Shown here: positions 11,512-23,401 of the stretch, piece by piece
Position numbering within the stretch: the stretch's first letter is position 1
Layout of the letters: each line of letters begins with the position of its first letter
Origin: Hirundichthys speculiger
Lineage: Eukaryota > Chordata > Actinopteri > Beloniformes > Exocoetidae
DNA length: 64,000 nt
Assembly (NCBI GenBank): GCA_018398805.1
Contig: JAGFBZ010000011.1
Coordinates: forward strand, 930,001-994,000
Reading direction: 5' to 3'
Notes under the pieces: generated by a model
Told to the model about the DNA's origin: nothing
Database searches by the model: none
The model's input: the letters and a program-made list of their open reading frames with translations, nothing else
Program-made: the position numbers and the translations under genes

Positions 11512-11976
11512 CTATGTCTGCAGGGATACCGTGGAGATGGAAAACGTGTTGGACCAGGTGGTTAGCAGTTTCTTGGGCTGTGGGCAGCTCAGGCAAGCCC
11601 ACAAAATAATCTCCTTTGGAAAATCTTTCCACAATGGTTTAAATGACTGGTCTGCCCCCCTCTGATGGTAGTACTTCCACAAAATCTATGGCAATCTGGG
11701 ACCAGGGATGGTGGGGGGTCAGTGAGAGGCTTTGTTGGTGTTACAAGTAGTGAAGGCTGGGTGTCTGAAGTCATAGAGCACCACCAGAAACATCATTTGA
11801 GTAATTCTTTTTATCCTTGGGTGCCCCGACAAAGGAGTGTACCCACTGAAGGACTTCTGATCAGAGGGCTAGCCCTGTTATCTACTGGTGACCAGTTGCT
11901 TACCTGTCACTCAGGGTAGGGGGGAACCTGCTGCATGCCTTATGAAAGCTGGGAAAAAGATTAGAGTTTAGAGTGG
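11512..11976. other. Unrecognised non-coding DNA
   Basis: Higher-GC stretch between two elements. The text around 11590-11930 (open on both strands in short frames) could be decayed retroelement coding DNA but shows no catalytic motif. Confidence 0.35.
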
Positions 11977-12484
11977 CAGGGGACTGCCCGGTACCGATCC
12001 GTGGGTCATTTGGTACCAGGCTGCAGAGAAAAAATAAATAACTTCCATTATTACCATTTGATTAATTATCCGAGTCTAAAAGATGTTTTATTTTGAAAAC
12101 TGACCAGATTTTCTCCATTTACATCCGCCTATGACTCACTCTTGATACATGACAAGACTTCAAGACCCCTGTCTCGGTCAAATGATACATTTAAACCCCC
12201 AAGCTGGCAAAATAGTAAAAAAACAAACGTCTTCAGAAAGTGTCTTTGCGCAGAGAGGATGTTATTCGATGTTCTGTTGTTACAAGGACGCTTCTAATAA
12301 AGCTGCACGTGAATGCGCAGCGGATTTACTTTAATTATAATATATAGAAAATACCACAGTTTTTATGCCGGTCGTATCATTTTATTTTGTTGTTTTTATC
12401 TGTTACACATTTTACAGGCCGGTCCATGAAAATATTGCCAGACATTAAACCGGTCCGTGGCACAAAAAAGGTTGGAGACCGCTG
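11977..12484. mobile_element. Non-autonomous hAT element (508 bp)
   Basis: The right end, read inward on the minus strand, is CAGCGGTCTCCAACC followed by GTGCCACGGACCGGTTTAAT. The left end is CAGGGGACTGCCCGGTACCG with GATCCGTGGGTCATTTGGTACC just inside. This CAGCGGTCC...GGACCGG architecture is typical of a widespread vertebrate hAT family. The only flanking match I see (GTTTAGAG / GTGTAGAG) is imperfect and not adjacent on the left, so no clean target duplication. No transposase domain is readable. Confidence 0.6.
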
Positions 12485-13822
12485 GTGTAGAGAAACAGAT
12501 TAACAAATACACAAAGACAGATGTTATGCCATGTACAAATAAGCACATACAGAAGTACAGTAAAGATAAATGGACTTCCAGGAAATGGAGAGCAACTCGA
12601 CAGTACTTTGTTCAACTCACAGACTATACTAACAAAAATGAAATAAGTTAATTGTTTTTTTCATGTGACCACAGTACACAACTGTACCACAGTATTGTTA
12701 CCCACTTTACCTGACTGAAATAAGTGCAGAAGGAGTGGGGTATCAAACTCAATTTTCTTTTCTGGTGGCTTAAGACTTTCATTAAAAAGAGAAAAAGAAA
12801 GTCCATTAAATGTAAAATTAGTTTTCAGCATTTATTCAATTATTTGCTTATTTTGTGTTAAGAGCCTTTCACTTGAGCAAAAGCAATTTTCTGGTTTCTT
12901 TTTGGTTGATTAGAATTTCTACTTATAAATATACTTGGAAATATAAAGGAAATTATTAAAAAGTAAAGCATGACATGGCATTACAATTTGTGTTAAAATA
13001 TTACCTTCATGTTATGAAAAGGGACTTTTGTCCACCTTTTGATTTTATTCCCATAGTAACAAGTATGGGGATGGATTCTTCAGGCAGGTATACACCTCTC
13101 ATCTTCTTCGTCACTAATGCGTGGGATGTGCAATTGCAACTCTGCAGTAATGGCAGCAACCACAGCACCAAGAGAAAAAAGAATATAATAAATGGCCATA
13201 GCCGAAAAAGATAATTGGAAAAAAATGTTTTTGTTCTTTAAAGGAAAAAGAGAAAGGAAATCCTCTCTAATTACACTAATTACAGTGAGATCTTTAGAAT
13301 TACATCCATAGTCTGGATTCATTAAATTCAAAGATTGCCCTGGATTTTAGCCAGAAAACATACATTGATGGTGTAATGAGAATATTCTTGCAGTGTTTTG
13401 ATAAGACTGCATCAACCTTTAATGTTTCGGATCATGAGATAGTTCTCACTCACTGATATGCATCAGGTGGTCTTCAAATAAATATTTCTTTGAATTGATG
13501 CAGACGGAGCTGCTGATGTCTGATAGCACCATGTGCTGTGTGAATAATAGAGTAGTCTTGTGTCTGTGTTTGGATCCCAGAGAAATAAAGCTTTGGACAT
13601 ATGTCAGTATGTTGATGAAAGTGAAGGTCGAAGTAGAAACTCACTTGTAAATTTCTCTCTCACAAGGAGACCGTGACTGCTTGTCCTTTCCTTCTTCTGC
13701 CTTGTAGAAGAAGCTTCATCACATCCAGTAGCAGAGAGAGCATGATTAATCTACATTTTCAAACTCCACACTAACCATTTTTTACCTCTTAATTAATTCT
13801 CTGAATTAATCTAGATCCATCT
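12485..13822. other. Unrecognised non-coding DNA
   Basis: AT-rich 1.3 kb with no supported feature. Confidence 0.45.
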
Positions 13823-13920
13823 CAGGCAGCATGGTGGCTTGGTAGATATTACTGTTGCTTCACAGCAAGAAGGTTCCTGGTTTGAACCTTGGCAGGGGCA
13901 TTTTTTTGTGGAGTTTGCAT

Positions 13921-15089
13921 TAGGGCTGGGCGATATGGCCTAAAAAAAAAATCTCAGATTTTTTCAGAAAAAAATCCCGATTCACGATTTAAATCGATTT
14001 TTTTCATCCCCTACCTAAAATCAATTTGTAGATGACAAAGAAATTGTTCAAAACAAGTTTCAGTTTTATTTTGTTTAAATTTTCCCTTCTGGGGTTTCAG
14101 TTACATAAACAAGCCACAAAAAAAGAGATGGCAAGCCCTGCCTGCCATTGTGAACAGTGACAATGTAACTTTTCAGTAATCTAGTTTCGAAATGACACAA
14201 AAAATTAGTAAAACATAGTATTATAAGACCCATTTTTTGAGGTTGACAAAATAAAGTGCAAACAAAACTCTCAGTTACCTGAACATGTTTTGCATAATAA
14301 GGAGGTGCTTGTGTGGTAAACAAAAAGTATTTGGGCACTATTTTGATTCCCTGAATCATGTTAACTTAACTTAAACATCTGCATCAAATAAAATTAAAAA
14401 TTTAATTTTAGGCTTCCATTGTAATTTACGAGGCAAGGCAACGTCAGAAAAATATTTGCGGCCTGGTAGCACGTACTTGGGATCCAAAACTTTGAGCAGG
14501 TGAATAAACCCCGGCTTTTCCACAGTGTATATGGGCACCATATCTCTTGCAATATACATCACGACTGCATCCGTGACAGCTTTCCACCGGGCTCCTTTCT
14601 CATCATACGGGATACAGTTTGTCAACGTTTCCAAGACGGTAGGTTGTTTTCTGGTGGCGGTGCTTGGGCTGCCGCGGTCGTTTTTTTCGTAGGGAGCAAC
14701 ACCTCTCCAACTCGGCAGCATGCTTCTGTTTAAGGTGCTGCAGTAAATTGTAGTACTGCTACCTTTGGTAGCAACAGCCTTTAAACAGACTTTGCAGCGA
14801 TGTGCTGTTTGTTCTGTGTCTGACGCCACAAACCCGAACCAATTCCAAAAAACCGAGGATACGTTTCTTTTCTTCGGTGTAAGATCAGCACTGCTTGCTT
14901 GTTTGTGTACCAAGCGCGGGTGGGGAGGGGGGCGCGCGAGGGGGGCGCGCACTCCGCGCTCTCTGACCTACGGGAGCCCAGCAGGCGCTGGTGGTGGATG
15001 TTAATGAGAAAATCGATTTTCATTAAAACAAATCGACATTAAGTACAAATTCGAATTAATCGATTAAATCGATTTATCGCCCAGTCCTA
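13921..15089 (-). mobile_element. hAT transposon with internal deletion (1169 bp)
   Basis: Terminal inverted repeats TAGGGCTGGGCGATA (left) and TAGGACTGGGCGATA (right, read inward) differ at one base. A perfect 8 bp target duplication GTTTGCAT lies at 13913-13920 and 15090-15097. AT-rich AAATCGATTT subterminal words occur at both ends. The interior holds a minus-strand transposase N-terminal part (14371-14952), but at about 1.2 kb the copy lacks most of a 3-4 kb autonomous hAT. It inserted into a SINE-like repeat. Confidence 0.93.
14371..14952 (-). pseudogene. hAT transposase, BED-finger part, frameshifted and truncated
   Basis: The N-terminal region reads VFWNWFGFVASDTEQ...HRCKVCLKAV, the aromatic start and first Cys pair (CKVC) of a BED zinc finger. 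Right after, near TKGSSTT, a one-base shift moves the expected continuation NLLQHLKQKH (the H-x4-H pair) into another frame, so the finger is broken. Further on, ETLTNCIPYDEKGARWKAVT and DMVPIYTVEKPGFIHLLKVL match the hAT region before the RNase-H-like core (compare ZBED1/hAT DMxPIxxVExxGF). The conserved LDPKYVLPGRKYFSD block follows, then the frame ends: the DDE core and dimerisation region are deleted. It is a non-functional fragment that could have been mobilised in trans. Confidence 0.85.
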
Positions 15090-15332
15090 GTTTGCATGTT
15101 CTCCCCGTGTTTGCGTGGATTTCCTCCGGGTACTCCGGCTTCCTTCCACAGTCCAAAGACATGCATATTAGGTTAATTGGTGGTTCTAAATTGCCCATAG
15201 GAGTGAATGTGATTGGCGACCTGTCCAGGGTGTACCCCTGCCTTTCGCCCGAAGTGAGCTGTGATAGGCTCCAGCAGATCCCAGTGACCCTGCAGAGGAT
15301 TAAACAGGCATAGATAATGGATGGATGGATAG

Positions 15333-16644
15333 TTTCACCTCTTTCATTGGGCTCGGCACCTTGCTGCACTCACAAAACATGTGCAGAAATCGTGTGCAGC
15401 TGCAACACAAAGGGTGGGGAGCAAGGTGATGCAACAGATCAGCTGATTTTCTCTTTTACAAGTAAGTGTATATGAGCAGATGCTGTTACTCTGCATGAAT
15501 GCACCTTCCCTTTAAAACCTCTGCATACAGTTAGTACAAGTGTGTTTCAATCCACACATAATGTTCAACAGCATGGCTCTGGGTGTGCATGTGTGTTTGT
15601 GTGTGCGTGCATGCGCGCGCATGTGTAAGAAGAGTGGGTGGGAAACAGAACAAGACTGACAGAACCAGGCACACTCTCTCAGAGGCACGAGGATTTGATG
15701 TTTGACTCTTTGATTGATGCTCGATATTTGGTGCTGCAAAAGAGACAGCTGAGCAAATTAATAGCTTTGAATTTACTTTTATGAACAGTTTTTGACAACC
15801 AACGAGATACTGTGGGGACACAGGGAAAAAGGAACACAAACATCTGGTTGTTTGAAATATTCATCTACAGATTTTTGTTTGATGATGACAGCATTGTCAA
15901 AACATGCCTGAAACTGGAGTCATAAAAGATCGAAGACTTATAAATAAATGCGCAAACCCCAGTTGTAATGAAGGGTACAGAATGAGTACATTTCATATTC
16001 AGTTCCTCTTCTGTGTACTGAAAAATTTAGTAGGTGGGACAAGTTTTCCACCATTTATTGTAAGTCAGATTAGCCTCCAACTGATCTAAAAGCTCCAGAA
16101 AAACTCCAGCTCGACCTGTCAGGTCTCTCCTTTCCCTCACAAGCACATGCATTCATGTTGCAGCTTAATAAAGCCTTTATTTATTTAATCCATGTTAATG
16201 TTCACTTCTTCATCCTCTGTCTTAAAATGTTCAACTCCATGAAAAGAAAGAAGGAGAAAAGAAGGAACTGTTTTATTAAAAAACAGAAAACTGGCTCTCT
16301 TTTGCAAACATTGTAATTTCTATTGAAAGATGAAAAAAAGAGAAAACTACAGCTGCCCCTTATTCAGTAACCAAACACAATGATAAAAAAGGTTATTTAA
16401 GGCATGAGATAGCTGTCAAAAACAATGGGTGTGTACAAGTTAGGATTTGTACATATTCATCTAAAGTTGAAAAATTGTAAAATTAAAAATTAATTAAAAA
16501 ATGTTTTCATATGAGTAAAATTAGATGTATGTCTTGTATTTTGCCTGTGAGAATATGATTCAAATAAATACGAGCTTAAACGATTATGAATACATAGTGC
16601 AATTTTATAGTTGCGTTTTCTTCTTTATGAAAACGAAGATACAA
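15333..16644. other. Unrecognised non-coding DNA with a GT/GC-rich tract
   Basis: Positions 15578-15625 are an alternating purine-pyrimidine tract (GTGTGTTTGTGTGTGCGTGC then ATGCGCGCGCATG), of the kind that can adopt Z-form. The rest is AT-rich without recognisable features. Confidence 0.5.
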
Positions 16645-17890
16645 GTGAGAATTCACTGTTCACCAGGCACCTTTATTATGGAACCAGCTACCAATTTTGG
16701 GTTAAGGAGGCTGACACCACCTCAACCTTTAAATCTAAATTGAAAAAATGTCTGTTTAGTTAAGCCTATAGTAAGTCTTAACAATAGTGTGGTAGGGCTA
16801 TTAGTTAAAGCAGTGGTTCTCAAACTTTTAATACTGCGTACCACCTGAGAAACTGTTCAGCTCTCTGAGTACCACCATGATGACCAATTTTAAAATATAA
16901 ACATATATGCCTTCTAACTTAGCTTTAAATTCACAGGAGAGATGTTTATTCCTTATTGTAGTTATATATTGTTAACTGAATTTAGTTTGAAACGTATTTA
17001 TAATGCATTGTATGTTTCCGATTTAAGAAAAAAAAAAAAGGGAAAATATGGAAAGTCCTGACGTTCCCCCACGTACCATCAGAGAGCGCTCGCGTAGCAT
17101 CAGTGGTACGCGTACCACAGTTTGCACACCACTGAGTTAAAGCTATAGTTATAGGAGCCAAGACTAGAGTAGGCTCATCTTAATCACAGCTTCGTCGTAG
17201 CTATGCTGCTATAGGCCTACGCTGCAGGGGGACGCCGACATGATCTGCTTAGCGGTGTCTCCTACGCTCTTCTCCCTTTCCTTCCCTTTCCTCCTCCCTT
17301 CCTCCTCCTCCAGCTCATTCCATAATTAATTAGGACCACCTTGTTACTGTAATTGTGCTCCATTTTCTTTACTGTAGTTTGTTCTGCTGTTTTGCCCCCC
17401 TTTTCTCTTTTCTTTCTGTATGTTTGCAGGCCAGAGTTTCCTAAGTTGCAAGCTGACTTGCAGTTCCATCCTCTGTCCACCTCAACGTTTACCTCCACCT
17501 GTGTGTGTAGATGTGTTCAGGGTGCCGACTGGTGTGGTGACAGGCGACCTAGTCCTCTAACCATCTCACCTCAGTGCTGCTACCTGCATCTGTTTATGTA
17601 GTCATTTCATTAAGTCATTTGAGTACTGTCCTCTCTCTGTCCTGTCTCCCCTCTTTTCTTTCTTTACTCGGCTGGCCTTCGGCAGAAAAGTCCCCCCATA
17701 TGACCCTCAAGCTTTCTTCCTCTTAAAGTGTAGTTTTTCCTTGCCACTGTTTGTCCACTGTTTGGATTTAATATTATAATTTCAGTTAATGATATTTGCT
17801 CATGGGGTCATGCTCTGGGTCTCTGTAAAGCGCCTAGAGACAACTGGCATTGTAACAGACGCTATACACAAAAAAAAAAAAAAGAAAAAA
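16645..17890 (+). mobile_element. L2/Rex-type LINE 3' end, split by a hAT
   Basis: The 5' edge (about 16655-16760) reads as the last coding residues of a non-LTR reverse transcriptase: a YGTSYQF-like WNxLP segment, then STFKSKLKKCLFS. After the hAT insertion comes a long pyrimidine-rich 3' UTR (17262-17320), CTGTCTCCCCTCTTTTCTTTC, GGCCTTCGGCAGA, TAGTTTTTCCTTGCCACTGT, CTCTGTAAAGCGCCTAGAGA and finally an A-rich tail at 17869-17890. This series of phrases is characteristic of a common teleost LINE 3' UTR. The copy is 5' truncated, as usual for target-primed insertion. Confidence 0.8.
16811..17134. mobile_element. hAT MITE (324 bp) with perfect 8 bp target duplication
   Basis: The left end CAGTGGTTCTCAAACTTTTA and the right end (read inward) CAGTGGTGTGCAAACTGTGG are inverted, followed by GCGTACCAC words at both sides. 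AGTTAAAG flanks it at 16803-16810 and 17135-17142. It is non-coding and non-autonomous, inserted into the LINE 3' end at 16645-17890. The TNNTA-type centre of the duplication and the CAGTGGTTCTC end suggest a Buster/ZBED-like hAT source (inference). Confidence 0.93.
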
Positions 17891-18097
17891 TGAATTAAAC
17901 TGTCAAAAATACAGTACCATGAAAAAGCTTTTACCCCCTTCCTAATTTCTTCTTTTTTCATGTTTGTCGCACATGATTCAGATCATCAAACAGACTTAAA
18001 TATTAGACAAAGATAACTCAAGTAAACACAAAATGCTGTTTTTAAAGTAGTGATTTGAAAATAAACTATCCAGAGGGCTCCTGGTGTGGACCCCGAC

Positions 18098-18228
18098 AAG
18101 AGGCCTTTCTGTGTGGAGTTTGCATGTTCTCCCCTGTGCTTGCGTGGGTTTCCTCTGACTACTCCAGCTTCCTCCCACAGTCCAAAGACATGCATGTTAT
18201 GTTGATTGGTAATTCTTTGACTCTAGGA
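18098..18228 (+). repeat. SINE-like dispersed repeat, copy 2 (partial)
   Basis: AGGCCTTTCTGTGTGGAGTT, TGCATGTTCTCCCCTGTGCT, CTTCCTCCCACAGTCCAAAG and ACATGCATGTTATGTTGATTGG match the body of copy 1. The head and ATGG tail are missing. Confidence 0.85.
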
Positions 18229-18987
18229 ATGAGGCCCTCTCTCTCCCTGTTGGGGAGGTGCTGGTGATGGGGAGTTGATTTTGTGTTCATGTTTACTTTA
18301 AAAGAGTAAACTAGATTTGGAATATTAAGATATGGAGCTGGTTGTGGAGTCAGATTTCTCTCTCTTGTCTCCCAGTGGCAGGTGCTGAAGATACTCACAG
18401 CAGTCCATTTGAACTGGATAAGATAGCAGTTTTTGGTTGAAGCTGATTAGGTTTTAGTCCACAGTGAACTGCTGACCTATCAGAGCAAAAATGACTAAAG
18501 TGCACATTTAAAGTGAAGCCTATTCAGCAATAGATGAGTCACTGGTCAGCATTAAAGGGTAAGGAAAAAGTAATAGCTAGGAGTAACTGCAAACCATAAC
18601 CCTGGAAATTTCCTGGAGAATTGTGTACAGATTTGTACACCTGTAAATGGGTTTAACTTTACATAAAAGTAAGAATCAGGGGTTGATGAACGCCAAAAGA
18701 GACAAAAAAAAAAAAAAACAGTACAGGAAAGACAAGTATTATAAGTGATCCTGTTCACCCTCACTCAGGACATCACTGCCACACTGGGGGCAGAGGAAAG
18801 AGATACGTTTGTTTTGTTACTTTAATGTATAAGACTGTATTTTCCTCAAAAGTTGGGTATGAGAGGATGATACTGTATGGTGGCAAAAGAATCAGCTTTT
18901 ATTTAATCTCTGTTAGCAGGTCAGCAACCTTGGAGTGACAGAGTATTTGGCATTGAGTCTGCAGGAATAGCCAACATTTTTAAACTA
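18229..18987. other. Unrecognised non-coding DNA
   Basis: No recognisable feature. There is an A-run at 18703-18718. Confidence 0.4.
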
Positions 18988-19417
18988 GAAAAGCACTCGG
19001 AGAGCGCAGACGTCCACCAAGTGCAACAATTCCCTCATATAACGATTTACAGATTGCGATAAAATCCGCGTACTGGATCAGATCCGGATCAGCCTTTGAA
19101 ATTTGATAGAGGTTTCCATTGTCAATCCCTGAGTGAAATTTCATGAGTTTTGGGCAATAATTAACGGAGATATTGAGAAACAAAATTGTCGGCCCCATTG
19201 GCCGCAATGTTATGGAAAATTTGAAAGTGATCCAGAATCCAGGATTTCTTCCGGATCACAGCCAAAATGAAATCAGTTCTTCCTTTTCACATTTCTGACA
19301 ACTCCTGAAAATTTCATCAAAATCCATCCATAACTTTTTGAGTTATCTTGTACACAGACAGAGAACAGACAGACAGATAAATGCAGGCAAAAACATAACC
19401 TCCTCTGCGGAGGTAAA
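18988..19417. repeat. Conserved aquatic dispersed repeat
   Basis: It starts GCACTCGGAGAGCGCAGACG and ends AACCTCCTCTGCGGAGGTAA, with internal phrases GATCCGGATCAGCC, AAAATTTCATCAAAATCCAT and TTTTTGAGTTATCTTG before CAGACAGACAGA. I recall this architecture from many fish and marine invertebrate sequences. The short CCTCTGCGGAGG end forms a hairpin. Its class (SINE or DNA element) is not assigned here. Confidence 0.6.
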
Positions 19418-21159
19418 TATCTACTCAGAAAAAAAAAGGAAATGATAAAAAAGGAAAAAAAAGAAACAAAGAGCAAAATAAATGTAAAACATTTGCAGAA
19501 ACAAAAGAACTGACAGACGAGACTTTGTGTGTGTTTGTGTTTTTGTGCATTTCATGAGTGCACCAGGGGAAGACTAAATTCCTTCTCGAGTTAACAAATT
19601 GGATCTAAAATATTGAGGGGTGAAAATGAATTTAAAATACATAAAGCAAAACTGAAGCATTGATCAAATTGTTGTTTGTTATTAAAGCTGCTGTTCCAGT
19701 AAAACTTTAAGAACAAACATTGAAGAAATAAATGAAAGGATTCTTTAAAGAAAACAAAACATTTAGAAAATTTGAGTCCAACCCATGTGAAGAACCACTA
19801 GAAGGGTAAAACACTTATAGAAAGCTGTAGGTCGGAGGTCAGAGTTATCTGTTTGTTATTTCATGTCGGTGGCTTGAGCTGCTGAATTCTGTCTAAAAGT
19901 TTAGTTCATTTATTGCCATCAAGCATGTCTGACAGTTTCCATGTGAGAGAAAAAAGTTTTCTGTTACATCTAGAAGAAAAAAAGTGAGAGATCCCATAAA
20001 GGAAACAGAATGTGTTGTTTTTGTTCTGAAAAGGTTTTTTTTTAATAAGAGAACAAAATTAAATATTACACTCCTTCAGAGAACATTTAGGAGAAGAGAA
20101 AACCAGATTTGTTAATAAAGTGAAACTGCAGTTGGATATTTTCTAATTTGCAATGAATTCATTACATTTCCTCAATTAAATCAAGATGAAAAAAAACTAT
20201 TCTGGCGGGGGGGGGGCAAAATGGGAACAGCCTAGAGGGGTCTGTGTCTCTGTGTCTCAGAGGTGGATTCAGATCCTCCAACTGCAACCTGGACCACCAA
20301 CAGTCTGGACCACCTGCAGAGCTACAACTCTTCTTTTAACCCCACCAGCATGCAATCCTTCACATCAGAGGAACATCAACATGCAACTTCCTGTCAGTAG
20401 AGGAAGGTGGCAGGACCTGAGGTCGTCTCCAGGTGCAGACTGAACAGGTCAACAATGAGCCTGTCAGAGCACACAGCTTCAAAAGAGATGCTTGTCCTGC
20501 AAAGTCTCACTCCCACCACGAGCGAACAAGTGATCACTCTTTGAGTTTCCTGCAGCTGATCTACTGACAAGTGAACAGTGGTTCAACCTGTGATGAGGCT
20601 GTTTGAGACTGTGAATGCGCGCACGGGGGCTGTACACACCTGCGATAAGAAACAAGTTTGGTGCAGGTGGAGAGCACTGTGTGGGCCGAGTTAAAATCCT
20701 GGAATGAACTTGAAAAAGTTCTGCTTGACAAAACTAGATAAATGGATGCATGTTTTGACAAGAAAAGGGAGGAGACGTTGGTCTGGGAGCGGGGGGAGAT
20801 GCGGTTTTGGGGGGGAAAAAAAATCCCTGCTGACTCACTGAAACAGAGAAAAAGACTGATTAAAGAGTGATTAAAAAAACTGATCAGTTATCAAGATCAG
20901 TGATGTCCGTGTCACCCACAAGGGATCAGCCAATGGATCAATTTCAGTCTTTAAAAAATAATAATACTCACGCAGAAACAAATAAAAGCTGTGTGAGGAA
21001 CTAGTAAGATAATTCATTACGGTGGTGGGCAACGCTGTAGAAACAACCATTAGTCCTGTTATCATGTTGGTTTATCCGTCACATTGGCTAATACCACAAC
21101 AATGCCAATGTCCACTACAGTCTCACTCCAACCAAACCTGCATCAGCATCTTCAAACAG
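19418..21159. other. Unrecognised non-coding DNA
   Basis: 1.7 kb with no element that I can name. It has a G-run at 20205-20215 and a somewhat higher-GC stretch at 20200-20760. Confidence 0.4.
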
Positions 21160-21240
21160 GGATGCCGCCAGGAATTCTGGGGCCCCGAGGGAAAACATGC
21201 TATCGAGTCCCCCCAGCATCATATAATTCAAATATTTTAA
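21160..21240 (+). repeat. Possible hAT-type terminal fragment
   Basis: CAGGGATGCCGCCAGGAATT followed by CTGGGGCCCCGAGGG resembles the end of a fish DNA element (GCCGCCAGGNATTNTGGGCCCC). No matching right end or target duplication was found. Confidence 0.3.
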
Positions 21241-21827
21241 AAGTTCTGATTAGGTGATAGAAGTATACCAGCTGTAAAAGATAATGGTATGTACATGGCT
21301 GCAATATACCTTTAGATAATATGAAATTAAGGATATAAAATTAATTGACTCCATGTCTGCTACATTAACAGACCTCCCTACGGGCAATATAGACTAACAC
21401 TCAGATGTGGACGACTGCAAAGAGGAGACTGAGTGGAAAACCTCCTCCAAGTCAGCCAAGCCTGATATGATGTCATATTGACTTATATTCCTAGAAAACT
21501 ATGTGCTGGTTTAAAGTTTAAACCCATAACAAAATGAAACAAGCATCAGGAATTCCAGACTGCACTGATGGCGATGAAATCTCAACTGCCCTGATAGAAA
21601 ACATTAAAACTACTTTGGTAGTGGAACCCACTTTCAATTTGCTGTAGGGATCATTTCAGTGAATATTAACTGCTACAATTCAATTCAAAATTCAATAAAA
21701 AAAAAAAAAAATACAGCTGTAAACAATAAATCCAGATCAACAGAGCATGTGAAAAAGAGGTCCAGAAGTGTGTACAAGTTGGTTGGAACAGCTGAAAGAA
21801 CGTGTCAGGTGTGATGTGTGATAAAAG
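21241..21827. other. Unrecognised non-coding DNA
   Basis: An A-run lies at about 21699-21712. Otherwise nothing identified. TSD copy GATAAAAG of the next element occupies 21820-21827. Confidence 0.4.
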
Positions 21828-22581
21828 CAGTGTTGTACCTGAACGTGTTTATTGAACGAAAGTTCACAAACTAGTTCATATTTTGTGTGAACTAAACTGA
21901 AACATGCTCTCTTTCCCCTTGACGAGCGTCGGGTATGAACAAGTTCATTTGGGCAGTTGTGAACAACACTCTTTCAAAGTTCACGCCCGGTCAGAATCGT
22001 GCCAGGTTTCCAGCGAACCCCATTTAAAATACACCACAAATGAGCCTAACATGTATCTTTGGAAAGCAATCAAACATGGCAACATGGGCTGTCGCTTCTG
22101 TCATGCTAACAATTGCATCATCAAACGTTTAAAAAAGCAGGAAGATGAAAGCTGCAGTCGCCCAGAGCTGGAGGAGCAGAAATATTGAAATGGGGCAAAA
22201 AAACATTTGCACCTTAAGGACCTGTTTTTGTCTTTATTAAAGACCATGTGGCAGCAAGTTTTTCCTCATATTTTTAATATACTGTAGAGAGAAGCTGAAA
22301 GGGAAATAGCAGTTTTACATGGGCTGTTCCTTCAATGCTAATGTGAACCCTGATTGGATAAAGATTGAGAACTGGACACATAGTTTTCGACAGATAAAAT
22401 GGATAAAATAACTGTCGTTTGTGGTGCTGTAGTATATGGGCATTATTTGTCATTTTGACAAATAATTGCTTCGCAGCAACATTAAAAAAGAATTTTAAAA
22501 AATAACTAAAAACTATTTAGTTCATTTTTTGAAATGGTGAACTGAACTAGTTCATGCAGAAAGTGAACTTGCCCAACACTG
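21828..22581. mobile_element. hAT element (754 bp) with perfect 8 bp target duplication
   Basis: The left end CAGTGTTGTACCTGAACGTG and the right end (read inward) CAGTGTTGGGCAAGTTCACT are inverted, with further GAACTAGTTC/GTTCAC words inside both. GATAAAAG flanks it at 21820-21827 and 22582-22589. A plus-strand open stretch of 94 residues (21904-22188) may be part of a transposase, ending in a charged LKKQEDESCSRPELEEQKY, but I see no BED Cys/His set or DDE motif. The size indicates a deletion derivative. Confidence 0.92.
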
Positions 22582-22589
22582 GATAAAAG

Positions 22590-23242
22590 AGTATCAGCAA
22601 GATTGAAAGGACAGGTGTAGAAGACAGTGGTCAGACTTGTAATGTTGTAAGATTTAGACTGTGGCACTGAAGAAAATACAGCAGGCAGAATTGGATGTTT
22701 TGGGGAGAGAGAGTCAGAGAGACCAGACTGAGACTGTCTGGACATTTACAGAGGAGGGAAAGTGAATATATCGGTGGAAGGATGATATATGTTGAAGATT
22801 CCATTCACTCATAAATCTTGTTTAAAACGATCATAATGATGGAAAGCTGCAGAAATTGTGAAAAGCTCTTCAACCCATTCATGAAGATAAACCACAATTC
22901 TTGAATCAAGCTATTTCTACTAGCATTTGCCAAGCATTGCTAAAGAGACTGCTAACAGCAGTTAGCTTGACTGTTTTAGCTGAATATATCATATACTATA
23001 TCATTTGATGTGATTTGTGTCTGTTCCGCTTGGTGAATTGAAGCACATAAATCCAACTGGTCTATTTTTGATCACAGGTTTGATGGTATAATATGTGACA
23101 TTGTAAATAAGCAGTAAAAGATATCTATTTGACTTCTAGTGAAGCTTGTTACTGTTGAACCTTAATCAGGGTAGTTGTTGTGATCGGCTAGCATCATCAT
23201 AAACAGTTGGCTAGCTCTTTAAAGAAAAGCTCTAATAATAAC

Positions 23243-23245
<3 letters not shown>
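22590..23245. other. Unrecognised non-coding DNA
   Basis: No supported feature. Confidence 0.4.

Positions 23246-23318
<73 letters not shown>
23246..23318. repeat. (TA)n microsatellite
   Basis: An almost pure TA dinucleotide run of about 73 bp with one G interruption near 23283, followed by a T/G-rich tract to about 23360. Confidence 0.95.
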
Positions 23319-23321
<3 letters not shown>

Positions 23322-23362
23322 TTGTTTTTTGTTTTGTTTTTGTTTGTTTTAGGGTTTTTTTT

Positions 23363-23401
23363 GGCACTAGTGGCCTTTATTTACAGTGAAGAGGAGACAG
23401 G
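23363..23401 (-). repeat. Truncated tRNA-derived SINE end
   Basis: GGCACTAGTGGCCTTTATTT followed by ACAGTGAAGAGGAGACAGG matches the edge of the fuller SINE at 54214-54396. Only this edge is present. Confidence 0.65.

Larger units (their letters stand above)
13823..15332 (+). repeat. SINE-like dispersed repeat, copy 1, split by a hAT insertion
   Basis: The head (13823-13920: GGCAGCATGGTGGCTTGGTAG, TTCACAGCAAGAAGGTTCCTGG, TTTGAACC) and body (15090-15332: GTTCTCCCCGTGTTTGCG, CAGTCCAAAGACATGCAT, a GATAGGCTCCAGC block, then an ATGG-repeat tail) belong to a very common teleost repeat. They are continuous once 13921-15089 and one copy of GTTTGCAT are removed, as the unsplit copies at 18098-18228 and 43375-43720 show. 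The head resembles a tRNA-like A/B-box start. I do not assign a family name. Confidence 0.75.
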
